NCBI GenBank assembly: GCA_030704615.1
Contig: CM060733.1
Coordinates: 45,200,001-45,264,000 of the forward strand
Reading direction: 5' to 3'
DNA length: 64,000 nucleotides
Source: Takakia lepidozioides
Taxonomy: Eukaryota; Streptophyta; Takakiopsida; Takakiales; Takakiaceae
Positions within the stretch are counted from its first letter, which is position 1, and each line of letters starts with the position of its first letter. Of this stretch, positions 1 through 9,999 are shown piece after piece. The notes below the pieces were generated by a model. It was not told the origin of the DNA, ran no database searches, and saw nothing but the letters and a program-made list of their open reading frames with translations. Both the position numbers and the translations under genes were made by a program.

Positions 1-1080
1 GAGCTTGAGAAGAAAGCTCTTGAGTCACAAGATTTTTGCAAGGATTGTAAGGAGGAAGTCTTGTGTGTGTGGAAGCATGGATTCTAGGTTTTGATAATCC
101 TTTGTATGCATTATGGAGTCGATGGTGTGCACCATGGCTTGTGGAGAGTGACTAAAGACTTGTTAGTGCTCATTTCACTATCAAGCTAGGGTCGTTAAGC
201 AAAGTTCAAAGTTGTGGATGTTATGGAAGAGAAGCCAAGGAGCTATTATTGCTTGGGCTGTGAAGAAATCTTCCAATCATGGTGGTGTGAAGCCAAGCTT
301 AGGATGCCATTGGAAGGGCTTGGAGAACATGTGGTGGGAAATCCTTGAAGGGAAATCATCATTCAATGTATGCATTAGCTTCACCCTAACTATGTAATGT
401 GACAAGAGGGGGAGGACAATACTTGGCCCTATTCATGCTCTTGGTAGTGCGAGCTTTGTGTGGATAGTTGACCAAGCAAGTGGTGCATGTTGTGGAGCAT
501 GCTCGCTTAAGTTTGTAAGTTCAAGTTTGAGAATGAGGAGCTCTTGAACTAGCAAGAGGTGAAGGCCTTTGAGATCCACTTGTGTGTGATGGAAGTGGAG
601 AGTGTTGATTCATGTTATAATGAAGGAGAGCAACACATAGGCCAAGAGGTCATGGAACATGCATTCAAATGACCACGGGGAGCACATGGATGATGGATTG
701 TGTGCAATGAGGCATATGGCGTGAGAGTGGGATCCAAGGGCGGATTGCTTGGGAGCATTATTGTAAGTGACAAGCATTGCTCTACACATTGAGATAATTT
801 GTGTTGATTGGAGCAATTGTCAAGTGATGAGGAGACAAATGCATGATGCTCGGCAATGGAGATATGGTAGTTTGCAATCAAATCCCAAGGACTAGAAGGG
901 GATTGATTTGGTGGACAATGACTTGCAAGTTGAGTTGGACACTCTTGGTTGCACATTGGGGTGGAAGAGAGCAAGAAGATGCCTCTTATGACTACCTAGA
1001 GACCATATTTTGCTTGAGTAGAAGCATAGAAGTCAAGGACTTGCATTCTAGCTCTTCATTACAAACCGTAGTAGTGTATG
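1..1080. other. No supported gene; probable 5' non-coding flank of the gypsy element
   Basis: Only short, overlapping open frames on both strands, with no recognisable motif. The stretch is G-rich on the plus strand and leads into repeats and then the gag gene at about 2.1 kb. It may be LTR or leader DNA of the element, but no matching second LTR exists in the window to prove it. Confidence 0.4.
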
Positions 1081-1083
1081 CTC

Positions 1084-1292
1084 AGACTATACCTCTGTTA
1101 GTATACCAAACAGGAGCTTGTCCCTTTTACTATACCTCTGTTGAGGTATCACCATATGTGGACCCTAATCAGCTCAGACTATACCTCTGTTAGTATACAC
1201 AACAGAACCCTCATTTTCAGACTATACCTCTATAAAGGTATCATCAACATAAGGGACCCTAACAACTTCAGACTATACCTCTGTTAAGGTAT
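1084..1292. repeat. Short interspersed repeat, core ACTATACCTCTGTTA
   Basis: Five copies of a core reading ACTATACCTCTGTTA or close to it start near 1086, 1129, 1178, 1220 and 1271. The spacing is about 40 to 50 bases. Several copies continue into AGGTAT, so each forms a small inverted repeat (ATACCT...AGGTAT). Regularly spaced small palindromes in the leader or LTR of a retroelement could be protein-binding or enhancer repeats; that role is inference. Confidence 0.7.
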
Positions 1293-1314
1293 CAACAGTG
1301 AAATTTAAGGGCCT

Positions 1315-1440
1315 TTGGAGGATTGTTTGGAAGATATTTGAGGGCCCTTGGAGGAGTATTTGGAGGATCTTTGGGGTCCTTGGGGAGTGTTTGGAGGATC
1401 TTTGGGGTCCTTGGAGGACCCTTCGAGGAGCTTTGGTGGA
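1315..1440. repeat. G-rich minisatellite
   Basis: A degenerate tandem repeat built on TTGGAGGATCTTTGGGGTCC, with two near-perfect consecutive units around 1360-1420 and weaker flanking units. Long open frames on the minus strand here come from the repeat and are not genes. Confidence 0.7.
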
Positions 1441-2095
1441 CAATGTTGAAGAGCTCTTGAAGGATTGATTGAGGGATATTGAAGGATATTTGCCACGGCC
1501 ATACAAGCGAGCGGATAGAGACATGAGGGAGAGTGGTGGGATGAGAGCATTCTGGGGTTAGGAATTGCTTTAGTTTCTCTTCTCCATAGTCTTTCACCCT
1601 CTTTGTAGGCCAAAACCTTTCCGTAGGTGGAGGCAAGAGTCAGTCCGGGTTTGGGCTGGGGTGTCCTTGCAGGAGCGACACTGTGGAGTGTTTTTGGTGT
1701 GGGGGAGTTGCTGTCTTGATTTTCTTGTGTTTGGATCCTCTCCACACTGCATGCTTGAATGTGCGCCATGTTAGCTTTGTGTGGGCGCTTGTTTTCATAG
1801 GAGGTTGGTCCGGATTTGATCACCGGCCAATCCTAGAGTATGCTGTCGGTGGTGAGGCTGGAGTGATGACTAGCAAGACCACCAGTGTTTCTTCTATGGT
1901 GAGGCTGGGTTGATGACCAGCAGACCATATGAGTGCTTGCGGTGGATGCAGGTGCAAGTATAGGTCTACGTTAAAAACCTATTATTCCTGCTTGAACCAG
2001 TAGCCGCAACAGGTTCTCTACCCGGTTACTTTGTAGAAAGTGGGGGATTAGAGACAGGTTGACAACCGGTTGGGTTGTGAGTTTTCATCACGGAG

Positions 2096-3475
2096 GTGCC
2101 ACCAGCTGCTGAGGGGAGTGCCGGTACAAGCACCATCGATACTAGTGGGTACACAAGACGAGGTGTGTGGTTTAGGCCACTTTCACCTTCAGTGTCTTCT
2201 GAGGAAGGTTCAGACTCGGAGTCAGGAGGATTCTCGCCGAGGGTGCAAGTCATTTCCGTGCCATTGTTGTGGGACACGATGGAGGAGATGTATGGAGCTA
2301 CCAAGGGGCCACGTAGGTACTCTAGAGCTGTGGGCACCATCGAGCTTGATGACTTTATACAAGAGTTTGACAGTTGGTGTGATTTGCAGCAAATGCGTAA
2401 TCCACAACTGTTTACGCCCTTTATGGCGTGGAATGGGCTATTACAGCACCTTGAGGGGCCTTCCATGGATGATTACCATGAATTTAGGCGGGGACATGCG
2501 GTGGAGATTGAGGAGTGGCGAGAGTATTGGTCACCTAACTATGTCTCAATCACTAGAGGCACAAGGGCAGCGGTGACACCAGCAGCTACACAAACATCTC
2601 CAACTACAAGCACTAGCAGTGGAACAAGTAGTGCCGGTACTTCTGCAGGTGGTACCAGTTCAAAAGGTGCTACTACTCCTCTTGCTTTGACTACAATACA
2701 TGTGCCTAGATTCAACCCGGTGGTGGAGTTCTTCCAGGAGTTGCGGAAGAACTACCAAGGTGTACGGACAGAGAAGCTGCGAAGTTTGCAAGACTTCCAG
2801 CGCAAATCCAGTGAGAGCTTGCGAGAGGCATACACTCGTATAAGGCGCTTGATAAGTGTGACCCAAGGGGTTACTGAAGCTCAGGCAGTCCAGTTCTGGT
2901 ATGGAATTTTGGACAAGGAGCTCAGGAGAAGGGTGTGGGATGCAACCCTAATACAAGCGGCCCAACCCACATTAGCAGATGTGTTTTTGCTGGCTGAGCG
3001 GATTGAGCTCAACATGGTGAAAGAGCGAGTTGTTACCATTGGATTTGGCAAGGACATGCCTGCACGAGGCGCGGCTGCCAGCCAACAAATACAAGGAACT
3101 GCCCAACAGCGTGGTCAGGGGGGCAAGGTTGCCCAACCCAAATTCCATGGAGCTTACAAGGGACCTCAGGTGCAGAGGCCAGTAGAGTCTTTTGCAGACC
3201 AACAGCAACCAGGGGTGGTATATTGGACATGTGGAGAATCCCATGTCAAGAAAGATTGCCCAGAAAGTGGCAAAGGGCCGGCACAAGCACAGCCTACACA
3301 ATTGCAGTGTGGGCATTGTAGCAAGTATGGGCATGGAGATGCCCAATGTTATGACTTGCACCCTGAGTTGCGGCGAGGCCAGTTCCAAGGGAACAATGGT
3401 GGCCGAGGGCGAGGTGGAGTACCTCAGAGAGGACGAGGTGCTCAGGCACGAGGTGTAGGACGAGGGCAAGCATAG
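2096..3475 (+). CDS. Ty3/gypsy Gag polyprotein with CCHC zinc knuckle
   Basis: Open frame of 459 codons, the capsid/nucleocapsid part of an LTR retrotransposon. A Gag-like helical core with the usual F.....F...L...E...Y...F motif spacing lies at about residues 200-310. It is followed by a Q/G-rich basic linker. One perfect C-x2-C-x4-H-x4-C knuckle (CGHCSKYGHGDAQC, about 403-416) follows a degenerate one (CGESHVKKDC), and the tail is RG-rich and RNA-binding in character. The frame opens with GTG just after a stop. The first ATG is at 2279, so the original start may lie upstream of a frameshift. The frame ends at a TAG, and similar G/R-rich codons continue in frame for a few residues, suggesting a nonsense mutation. 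The protease and methyltransferase frames follow on the same strand. Confidence 0.85.
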   Translation: MPPAAEGSAGTSTIDTSGYTRRGVWFRPLSPSVSSEEGSDSESGGFSPRVQVISVPLLWDTMEEMYGATKGPRRYSRAVGTIELDDFIQEFDSWCDLQQMRNPQLFTPFMAWNGLLQHLEGPSMDDYHEFRRGHAVEIEEWREYWSPNYVSITRGTRAAVTPAATQTSPTTSTSSGTSSAGTSAGGTSSKGATTPLALTTIHVPRFNPVVEFFQELRKNYQGVRTEKLRSLQDFQRKSSESLREAYTRIRRLISVTQGVTEAQAVQFWYGILDKELRRRVWDATLIQAAQPTLADVFLLAERIELNMVKERVVTIGFGKDMPARGAAASQQIQGTAQQRGQGGKVAQPKFHGAYKGPQVQRPVESFADQQQPGVVYWTCGESHVKKDCPESGKGPAQAQPTQLQCGHCSKYGHGDAQCYDLHPELRRGQFQGNNGGRGRGGVPQRGRGAQARGVGRGQA

Positions 3476-3514
3476 TATGGCCAAGGACGTGGAGGTTAGG
3501 GCGTTGACCAAGGT

Positions 3515-4051
3515 ATGGCCAACCGGCTTCAGCAGTTAGAGCAAAGGCTCGCTGCCATGGCCACAGCTCAGGTGGTACCAGCTCCAAGACCTGAGGGTCC
3601 ACCTTCTGTTCCTCCTCAGCAGCGTCATCATGACGAAGGAGACATGGGAGACATGGGATTTATGTGTGGGGCAGCACTACCACTAGTGCAGGTGGAGTCT
3701 GCTGCAGCCATCACTCGAGGAGCAGCACAAGTTCCTGAGCCACGAGGTGCAGAGGTGGAGTTGGATTCACAACGTGGGGAGACAATCCGTCACGCTAGGT
3801 TGCCTCAATCATTCATCTTGGCGGAGACAGTGTCGACGACATCCATGGCACCTAATTCTCGCCCCACGGATACCGAGGCTGAGGTTATTGTGCCATTGGG
3901 AAGAGCTACACGTGCAGCACTGATACCTGCTGCCAAGGCTAGTGCAGCCAGTGTATTGTTGGGGGCAGCCACCTCTGTGTGTCAGGCCCCACTATTCTCG
4001 GCAACCATGATTGCGACGTCGGGGGTAAGACCAGCTGCAGTGTTCAGCTAG
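3515..4051 (+). CDS. Gag-Pol linker ORF of the gypsy element
   Basis: A 178-codon frame between Gag and the protease. It begins with a short predicted coiled coil (about residues 1-17) and continues as an Ala/Pro/Glu-rich low-complexity stretch with no catalytic motif. It overlaps the start of the protease frame by about 70 bases in another phase. This is either a true frameshift site or a decay frameshift in one Gag-Pol reading frame. The function of the linker is unknown. Confidence 0.55.
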   Translation: MANRLQQLEQRLAAMATAQVVPAPRPEGPPSVPPQQRHHDEGDMGDMGFMCGAALPLVQVESAAAITRGAAQVPEPRGAEVELDSQRGETIRHARLPQSFILAETVSTTSMAPNSRPTDTEAEVIVPLGRATRAALIPAAKASAASVLLGAATSVCQAPLFSATMIATSGVRPAAVFS

Positions 4052-4704
4052 CAGCAACACTTTGTGAGAGTGGGGAGGTCACTTCATCTTCTGCGGAGTT
4101 AGTGGAAGGTGTAGTGGCAGAGGGATCCTTGGATTTGAGGGTCAAGACTGCCACGGCTGCGCCATGGCAAGCTGCAGCTGCCAGGTTGACGGAGCTGTCA
4201 GCTACGCCAGCCTTTGAGCGCGCCATGGTGACACCTGGAGTTGTCTTGTTAGACAATCAGGATGACATTTTCTCTTTGAGTGGACCGGCAGGCAAGAGGT
4301 ACCGGCCATTGTGGGTCTTGTTGGACTCGGGAGCTCAGCCACTGATGTTGGGCAAAGCCGCTGTTGTAGGTTTGGGCCTCACGGAGGCGGATATGGAGCC
4401 TTGTCCCTTCCAGATACAGACATTTCTGGGAGGATTAGAGCAGGCTCGGGGCATGACACGACGTGAGTTGGCCATTAGACTACAGCCGGATCATCCTATA
4501 GATGGCTCAGTGATGCGAGCCAATGCCATTGTGACAGACGCGGTCTTTTACGATGTCCTCGTTGGTGGGGCAGTGTTGTATCCCATGGGCTTCACCCTGG
4601 ATTTTTGGGAGGAGTCAGCATCCTACAGGCCTGGATGGCAGTCAGGGGATGGTCGTCGTGTACAGCTCTCTGTGACGTTCATTGGGGGTGTTGCTGCTGC
4701 CTAA
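3979..4704 (+). CDS. Retropepsin-like aspartic protease domain
   Basis: Frame of 241 codons. The catalytic loop is visible as LLDSGAQPLMLGKA (about residues 112-125), the D-S/T-G-A signature of retroviral-type aspartic proteases that act as dimers. It follows a hydrophobic strand (RPLWVL). The later part (TDAVFYDVLVGGAVL) fits the second conserved hydrophobic-G element of the fold. It would cleave the element polyprotein. It lies directly upstream of the methyltransferase frame, which begins 9 bases after this frame's stop. In ordinary Ty3/gypsy elements reverse transcriptase would come next. Confidence 0.8.
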   Translation: MSGPTILGNHDCDVGGKTSCSVQLAATLCESGEVTSSSAELVEGVVAEGSLDLRVKTATAAPWQAAAARLTELSATPAFERAMVTPGVVLLDNQDDIFSLSGPAGKRYRPLWVLLDSGAQPLMLGKAAVVGLGLTEADMEPCPFQIQTFLGGLEQARGMTRRELAIRLQPDHPIDGSVMRANAIVTDAVFYDVLVGGAVLYPMGFTLDFWEESASYRPGWQSGDGRRVQLSVTFIGGVAAA

Positions 4705-4713
4705 CGGGGCAAG

Positions 4714-5897
4714 ATGCCAACACTAGCAGCCTTCACTGCTGCAGTTAGTTGGCCTGGAGAGTTGCTGGAGGGCAATGCCCATGTAGAGGATGTGCCACCT
4801 CCAGCAGAGCAGGATGACATGCATGGTACGGCGGAGTTGCCTGCCATGGTTGCTCACACTCCATTGTGGGGTACGAGCAAGGATTTGCAGCAGGCTGCTG
4901 ATAGACGGGTGCAACAAGCCTGGGTAGAGGCCTTTGTACCGTCAAGAGAGGAGGAGAGTGCGGTGATTGCACCAGGACCACCTCAGTTGTCGCCATTGGA
5001 CACCACACCTCTTGTGTGGCAGTGCTCGGATGAAGACATATGTCTTCTGGACTTGTTTGACGGGATTAGCACTAGATTGGCTGCAGTGCTGCAGGCAGGC
5101 GTACGAGTTCGACGTTACCTATATGTGGAGAGGGATGAGACTGCACGACTCGTCTCATTGCGCCATGTTGCTCAGTTGGTGTAGCAGTACCCTAATTTGT
5201 TGCCAGTGTCTGCAGTTCGTGGGTACCAACAAGCCTTGCCAGCAGACATCTCCTTGCTGGGGGCGCATGATTTGGAGCGGGTTGGCCCTATTCACTTAGT
5301 AGTGGCAGGTTGGCCCTGCCAAGGGCTTTCATCAGCTGGGTATGACAATGGGTTACAAGACTCAAGGTCACGCCTGTTTTGGGAGATGTTGAGGGTCCTG
5401 CGCTATTTACAGCTTCAGCAGACAGACTCTCCAACATATGTCTTGGAGAATGTGCCATTGATGGGTGATTCTCGGGCCAAGGTGATGGCCAGTGTACATC
5501 AAGTGCGGTCTTGGCTTGGGTCAGCAGTGTTGCTGGATGCAGCTGCAGTGGGGTCACGGGCTCATCGCCCACGACTATGGTGGACCAACTTGATGCCACT
5601 TGCATTGCTCAAACGTGCATTTGATAGGGTGCATCGGCCACCAAACCTGACGGTGGATAGCATTTTGGACATAGGGAGGCAGTCTCAGCGTGTGAGACAC
5701 GATGACCGATCACCTTTGGCAGTGGTCAATAAGGTGGGTCACCCACGAGCATCATTGCCTACTCTGCTCAGCTTTCCAGGATCTCATGCTTTCCAGGATG
5801 GTGGACCTGGCCTCTTGTGGGATAGCCAGTTGCAGCAGTTAGTGGAGCCCAATGCTGACGAGCGCGAGCGGGCAATGGGTTTCACCACTGGTACCAC
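4714..5897 (+). pseudogene. Cytosine-5 DNA methyltransferase encoded by a gypsy retrotransposon (DNMT3-like)
   Basis: One frame, broken by a single TAG at 5182-5184. The C5-methyltransferase motifs appear in canonical order. Motif I is LLDLFDGIST (AdoMet binding). Motif IV is WPCQGLSSAG with the catalytic Cys. Then come RLFWEMLRVL, motif VI LENVPLMG (catalytic ENV) and motif VIII RAHRPRLWW. A linker follows, then PNADERERAMGFTTGT of the motif IX region. The order is not permuted as in plant DRM enzymes, and LFDGI plus AHR.R..W resembles animal DNMT3. An N-terminal extension of about 110 residues has no known fold. Motif X is missing here because the frame runs into an inverted segment at 5898; motif X is found inside that segment on the minus strand, and again in the second copy near 33.9 kb. 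The likely role is methylation of element or target DNA. With the internal stop and inversion this copy is inactive. Confidence 0.9.
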
Positions 5898-6375
5898 GGC
5901 CAACATCAGGCTCCCAGTTGTCCTCCGTAACTGCAACCTTGAGTCCAGTAGGCTTAGAGGTAGAAGACGCGTCCCGTGGTTGCTATGCTGCAACCTCTTG
6001 AGCAGTGACCACTACCTCCTCTGTCAGTGACAATGTCTCATCTTGCCCCATCATTCCATCCTTGAGGACCTCTTCAACCCGAGAAAAATCCCCAACCTCA
6101 TCCATCACGGCCGCCTTGGCTGCCAACTCTTTTTGAACCTCGAGCACCTCCCATGTGTGCCATGGATGCGGCCTGCACCTCGTAGTCCTCACCTGTTCGC
6201 CCCTACTCGCTGTTTGTACCGTCTCGGTAGGCAGGGAGACCATCAAGGGAAGTGTACTCCGTACTCTGCGCTGCTCAGCCATAGCCAAGCTGATAATCCA
6301 GGTCAAGCAATTGAGATCCATTGCTTGCCCCAACACCTGACGACGTGATGCCTCAGAAAGAGATGGGACCGCAGA
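5898..6375 (-). repeat. Inverted segment: methyltransferase motif X plus linker toward RT
   Basis: This stretch matches plus-strand 33468-33930 closely (about 95% by eye). At 33.9 kb that sequence lies inside a minus-strand copy of the element. Here the gag-protease-methyltransferase block is on the plus strand, so the segment is flipped. On the minus strand it encodes SEASRRQVLGQAMDLNC, the motif X region, then an acidic/basic linker. The forward break is at GGTACC, at the codons for TGT of AMGFTTGT. No RT follows after 6375, so the copy is both inverted and truncated. Confidence 0.8.
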
Positions 6376-7460
6376 CCAATCAGTCATAACCTACAACTAG
6401 TGTATCGTAGGGGTGCTTTCCTATTTCTATTCTTTCTTGTATACATGACGTGGTAGATTGTAGAAGCAATCTGATACTTAATCTTAGACAGGACAATACA
6501 CAGTGTGAGTATGAAATAGGAATCAGATTTATCTATCATGTTTCAGGCCGAAGCCATGATGTCTCTATTCTGCCCTACAGTACATCTCTACGGCTTGCAT
6601 GTAACCAGCATTAACAGATCGTCTCTCCTCCTCCGTGTGCTCTCCATCCCTAAGCTCAGATCCTTCCCCCAAAATGATGTCCAAGGGTACCCACAAATCC
6701 CCCAATTCTGCCTAAGTCCCTGACAGCCCTATAACACGCGGGGGAGGGCGACCCCGCGTCCATGCGCGCCTTGTCCCACACGTGAGACATAAACTCCCAA
6801 TTAAAAAATGAGAGGCATTTAAAGTGGGCCTAATTCCCAATACATGCCACCTGAAAATCATTGCTCACACATGCCTATTGGATATCAACTTTTTACCAAG
6901 TTACTGTGACAGTCTCAGGCCGACAAGTCACATTACTGGAATAGTAGTTGAGATAACCAACTATAGTCATCTCTATTTATTCTGGAATGGACACTAGGTG
7001 TAAATAGCCCAAAGCTCAGGGAGGTTCACAACGTGTGTGTTCCTATGGTTAGGTGAAGAGCTCTCATTTTTATTTTTTTTCTTTGATCCGTATTCTTTCA
7101 GTATTCACAACACTACACGTGTCTGTGCCAAAGACAAACCTAAGTTAGAGATGGTAGATGAGGTGACTTTCCATATTGAGAGATGTGACACTATCCACCT
7201 TGAAATGCCCAGAACATCTCCAACACATATACCACTTGTAGGAAGAATCCATGCTGCAAAGAACAGAAATCAACACTTATCAACACCCATGATTCAGACA
7301 TTTTTTATGTTTCTTTGGCCCCACTAGTCTTACCAGTGCTCAAAACAGACAAACCAGTGATAGGAGAGATCATGAACCCTTGGTCAGATGATAAAAGTGT
7401 CCACATCAAGGATTCAGACAGGGGTAACTGTATAATAGGTAATGAATTTACTTTGCATTT
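6376..7460. other. No supported gene
   Basis: Only short frames on both strands. There is a small GC-rich patch at about 6730-6780. Otherwise the sequence is AT-rich with short homopolymers. No motif or repeat was recognised. Confidence 0.5.
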
Positions 7461-8260
7461 TTTTTTATTGAAGGTTTTGTTTTATTTTATTTTTTAAAAG
7501 AACAGGGGCAAAGGCCTGGCAGAACTTTATTAAGTTTATTAGGGACAAAAAATTAAAACCCCGTCATACACCATAGAGGTACACACGCCGTGATCAGTGA
7601 CACTCGGAAATAGAACTAACTTCCTGAGTGGAGAGACAGAGACCTTGTCATAATAAAACCCTACTTGGGTGCACCCCGTAGGGACTGGAGGAGAACTAGG
7701 CAGATCGCCTGAGAGAACTACGAGTGAGTGCCATCAAGCGAGGTAGCAAAGAGAGGGTGTAGCATTGGCCCTAGTGACCCTAGAGCCCGGTAAGGGATTG
7801 AGGAAGGCAGCACCGAAGTGCAACGATTGGGGGCACAGGAGACGTTTGAAAGGCCTAGGATTTGGAAAGAAACACGGAGAAACGAAGGCACTGGAGATTG
7901 CTACTGCCTAAGTGAAGCGGAGCTTGTTGGATGCTCGAATGTGGCGCCAGTTGATTTCCCTCTCAAATTCTAGCGACACCATGGAGGGCTGCCCTGATGT
8001 TTCTCCAGGTGACTGGTGGAAGCTGTCCAAGTGCAGTTTGATGGTGAGGGACTGCTGCAGATATAGCCATCTCTGGCCCAGGTAGATCGGAAGACCAAGT
8101 GGAGAGCTGCTGCCTGCTGGGGCTTCCTCGCCATATCTGCACACAGTTTAGACCGTGCCCTCCTTGCTTCAATCTGAAGGTCCCAAAAAACCCGGTAAAG
8201 TAGGGAGGAAATTGAGCAAGTCCTGCCCCAGAGGGTTCAGGCACACCTTGATTTCCAGAT
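7461..8260 (-). mobile_element. Possible 3' end of a LINE-type element (degenerate)
   Basis: A T-rich tract at 7461-7496 on the plus strand would be an A-rich tail on the minus strand. It is followed by a G-rich moderately repeated-looking stretch and two overlapping minus-strand frames (7908-8144 and 7963-8244) containing Trp-rich protein-like text such as NWRHIRASNKLRF. This layout resembles the decayed 3' end of a non-LTR retrotransposon. No RT motif is visible, so the call is weak. Confidence 0.25.
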
Positions 8261-8880
8261 ATGCAAAAGCATAGAGCCTCTCAGGCACTGAAAAACAGGG
8301 CAGTGAAAGGCTCTGTTCTTGGAACCCATATCATAGTTAAAGTTATGTTTCTCCGTAGGTCTGCTAGTTGAGAACCCACAATAAGATAGTGTAATAAATT
8401 ATAGTAAGAATCGTAATAAACTCTCCCCCAATAGCTACGGTTTACCCATAGCCATAGCGACGCGATAGATGAACACCTTCATCCACTTGATATCTAGACT
8501 AAACGTAGTCAAACTACTAAGCGGTCGCACAGAACATCAACTAACAGAAAAGAACATGTTTTCAGGTAACTAACCCCGGAAAACTTGAAATGGCCGCACT
8601 GCACATTAGCTTACTTACCACAACATGGTTAACTAATGAACTTATTAGCATAACCGGTCCTTTTCCCATTGGAAAGAAAACTAACCGATCAAAAATGCTT
8701 TCCTTCTATTTTTAGAGAAAAGATTAAACATGTTGTTTCTGTTTTCTTTTATGTTAACAGAAATAGAGCAACAGTGCCCAAGTATATAAGCAGCGGGATA
8801 CAGAGGCAGCCTGAGAAGCAACGAGAGAGACGGCACTCTCGAAAAGACAGTGACAGAGATACAGACAGCGAGGAGAGAGG
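8261..8880. other. No gene; upstream flank of the F-box pseudogene
   Basis: AT-rich sequence with no convincing coding stretch. A purine-rich run (gagagacggcactctcg...) at 8820-8880 directly precedes the F-box sequence and may be its 5' leader. Confidence 0.4.
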
Positions 8881-8888
8881 TACCCAAA

Positions 8889-9993
8889 TGATGGACTGCA
8901 GGGTGTGCTCCGTTGGAGCTTGTTTTGACATTCCATACGCAAGACTTGGGGAGATTTCGGTGTGTGTGCAAGCTATGGCATTCACTTATTTCTAATCCAC
9001 GCTTCCTGGGGCTCCGCAATAAAGTCCCTCTTGGGAATAATGCGCCATGCTTTCCTCGGATTTCAAACTGCTAGTTTTCGATCCATTTGCTGGTGGCTGG
9101 ACCAGCATCGACCTCAAATTCCTTGAACAGCATTTGCTTGAATTTGAGATTCACACGGTCTCCTATTACTCGAAGGAATTCCACTATGACACGCGTGCGG
9201 TACACAAACTTACGGCCGCAGCAGGAGGTATGCTTTTGTTCTCTTCAGGTTGTGCTCGAGCACGGTACACTGTGTGCAACCCGCTCTCCAAATGCTGGAG
9301 ACGATTGCCAGACCTACCTTACGAGGATAGTGAGTTCACTCCTTTTACTGTGCAATTGGTGGCGGACAAGACCGGCTCCTACAAGATTCTTGTGGTTAAC
9401 TCGGGTTTTCTGTACTTGTATGACTCAATCTCGAACTCTTGGAGTGAAACTGGACGCATGGCTGTATTTTCGAGGCTGCCAGAAATGCGAGTAACAAGCG
9501 TGATGTGCGGCGATGTTCTGTACGCCATCTATTACGGATTCGGGACCGGGCACTTGGGAGATTGCTGGCATACAACATGTCCAGTGGTGTCTGGACAGCT
9601 GCCCATTCCTCTATCCGAGCGGCTATACCTTGTGGAAAGCGGCGGACGCCTGTTCCTGGTTGGCTCTCTGGGTTCATCAGAAACTGGGAACCTCCCAGAG
9701 GCCATAGGTTTGTGGGAATTCACGTCCTCCACCCCAGAGTGGAAGGAGTTGGGGAGGATTCCTCAACAATTGCTTAAGGAATTTTTTGCACATGATTATG
9801 GTCTGGGAATCGTGTGCATGGAGAGCGGTAGCGCATGACGGTCTCATCCTGTTGAAGTTCAATCAGGCCCGGACGTTGGTGTATGACTTGTGGCAAGCGT
9901 CGTGGAGCTGGCTTCCTCTGGCTCCGAACGAGAGTGTAGATAAAAAAACAGGGTCCAGTTTTGTTAGCCGTCTTGGTTTAGACATAAATGTGT
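8889..9993 (+). pseudogene. F-box/kelch-repeat protein, frameshifted
   Basis: The F-box is read at about 8893-9010 as LELVLTFHTQDLGRF, CVCKLWHSLISNPRF and LGLRNK. A kelch-type beta-propeller follows in a 263-codon frame (9047-9838), with repeated blade text such as LLVFDPFAGGWTSIDL, YTVCNPLSKCWRRLPDLPY and LYLYDSISNSWSETGRM. The C-terminal blade (AHDGLILLKFNQARTLVYDLWQASWSWLPL) is in yet another frame. Phases change near 9040, twice between 9550 and 9620, and again near 9825; the start codon frame is also shifted. Proteins of this family are substrate adaptors of SCF ubiquitin ligases. No intron is needed to connect the parts, so this looks like a single-exon gene that has decayed. Sequencing indels would look the same. 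Confidence 0.8.
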
Positions 9994-9999
9994 AGTTTT

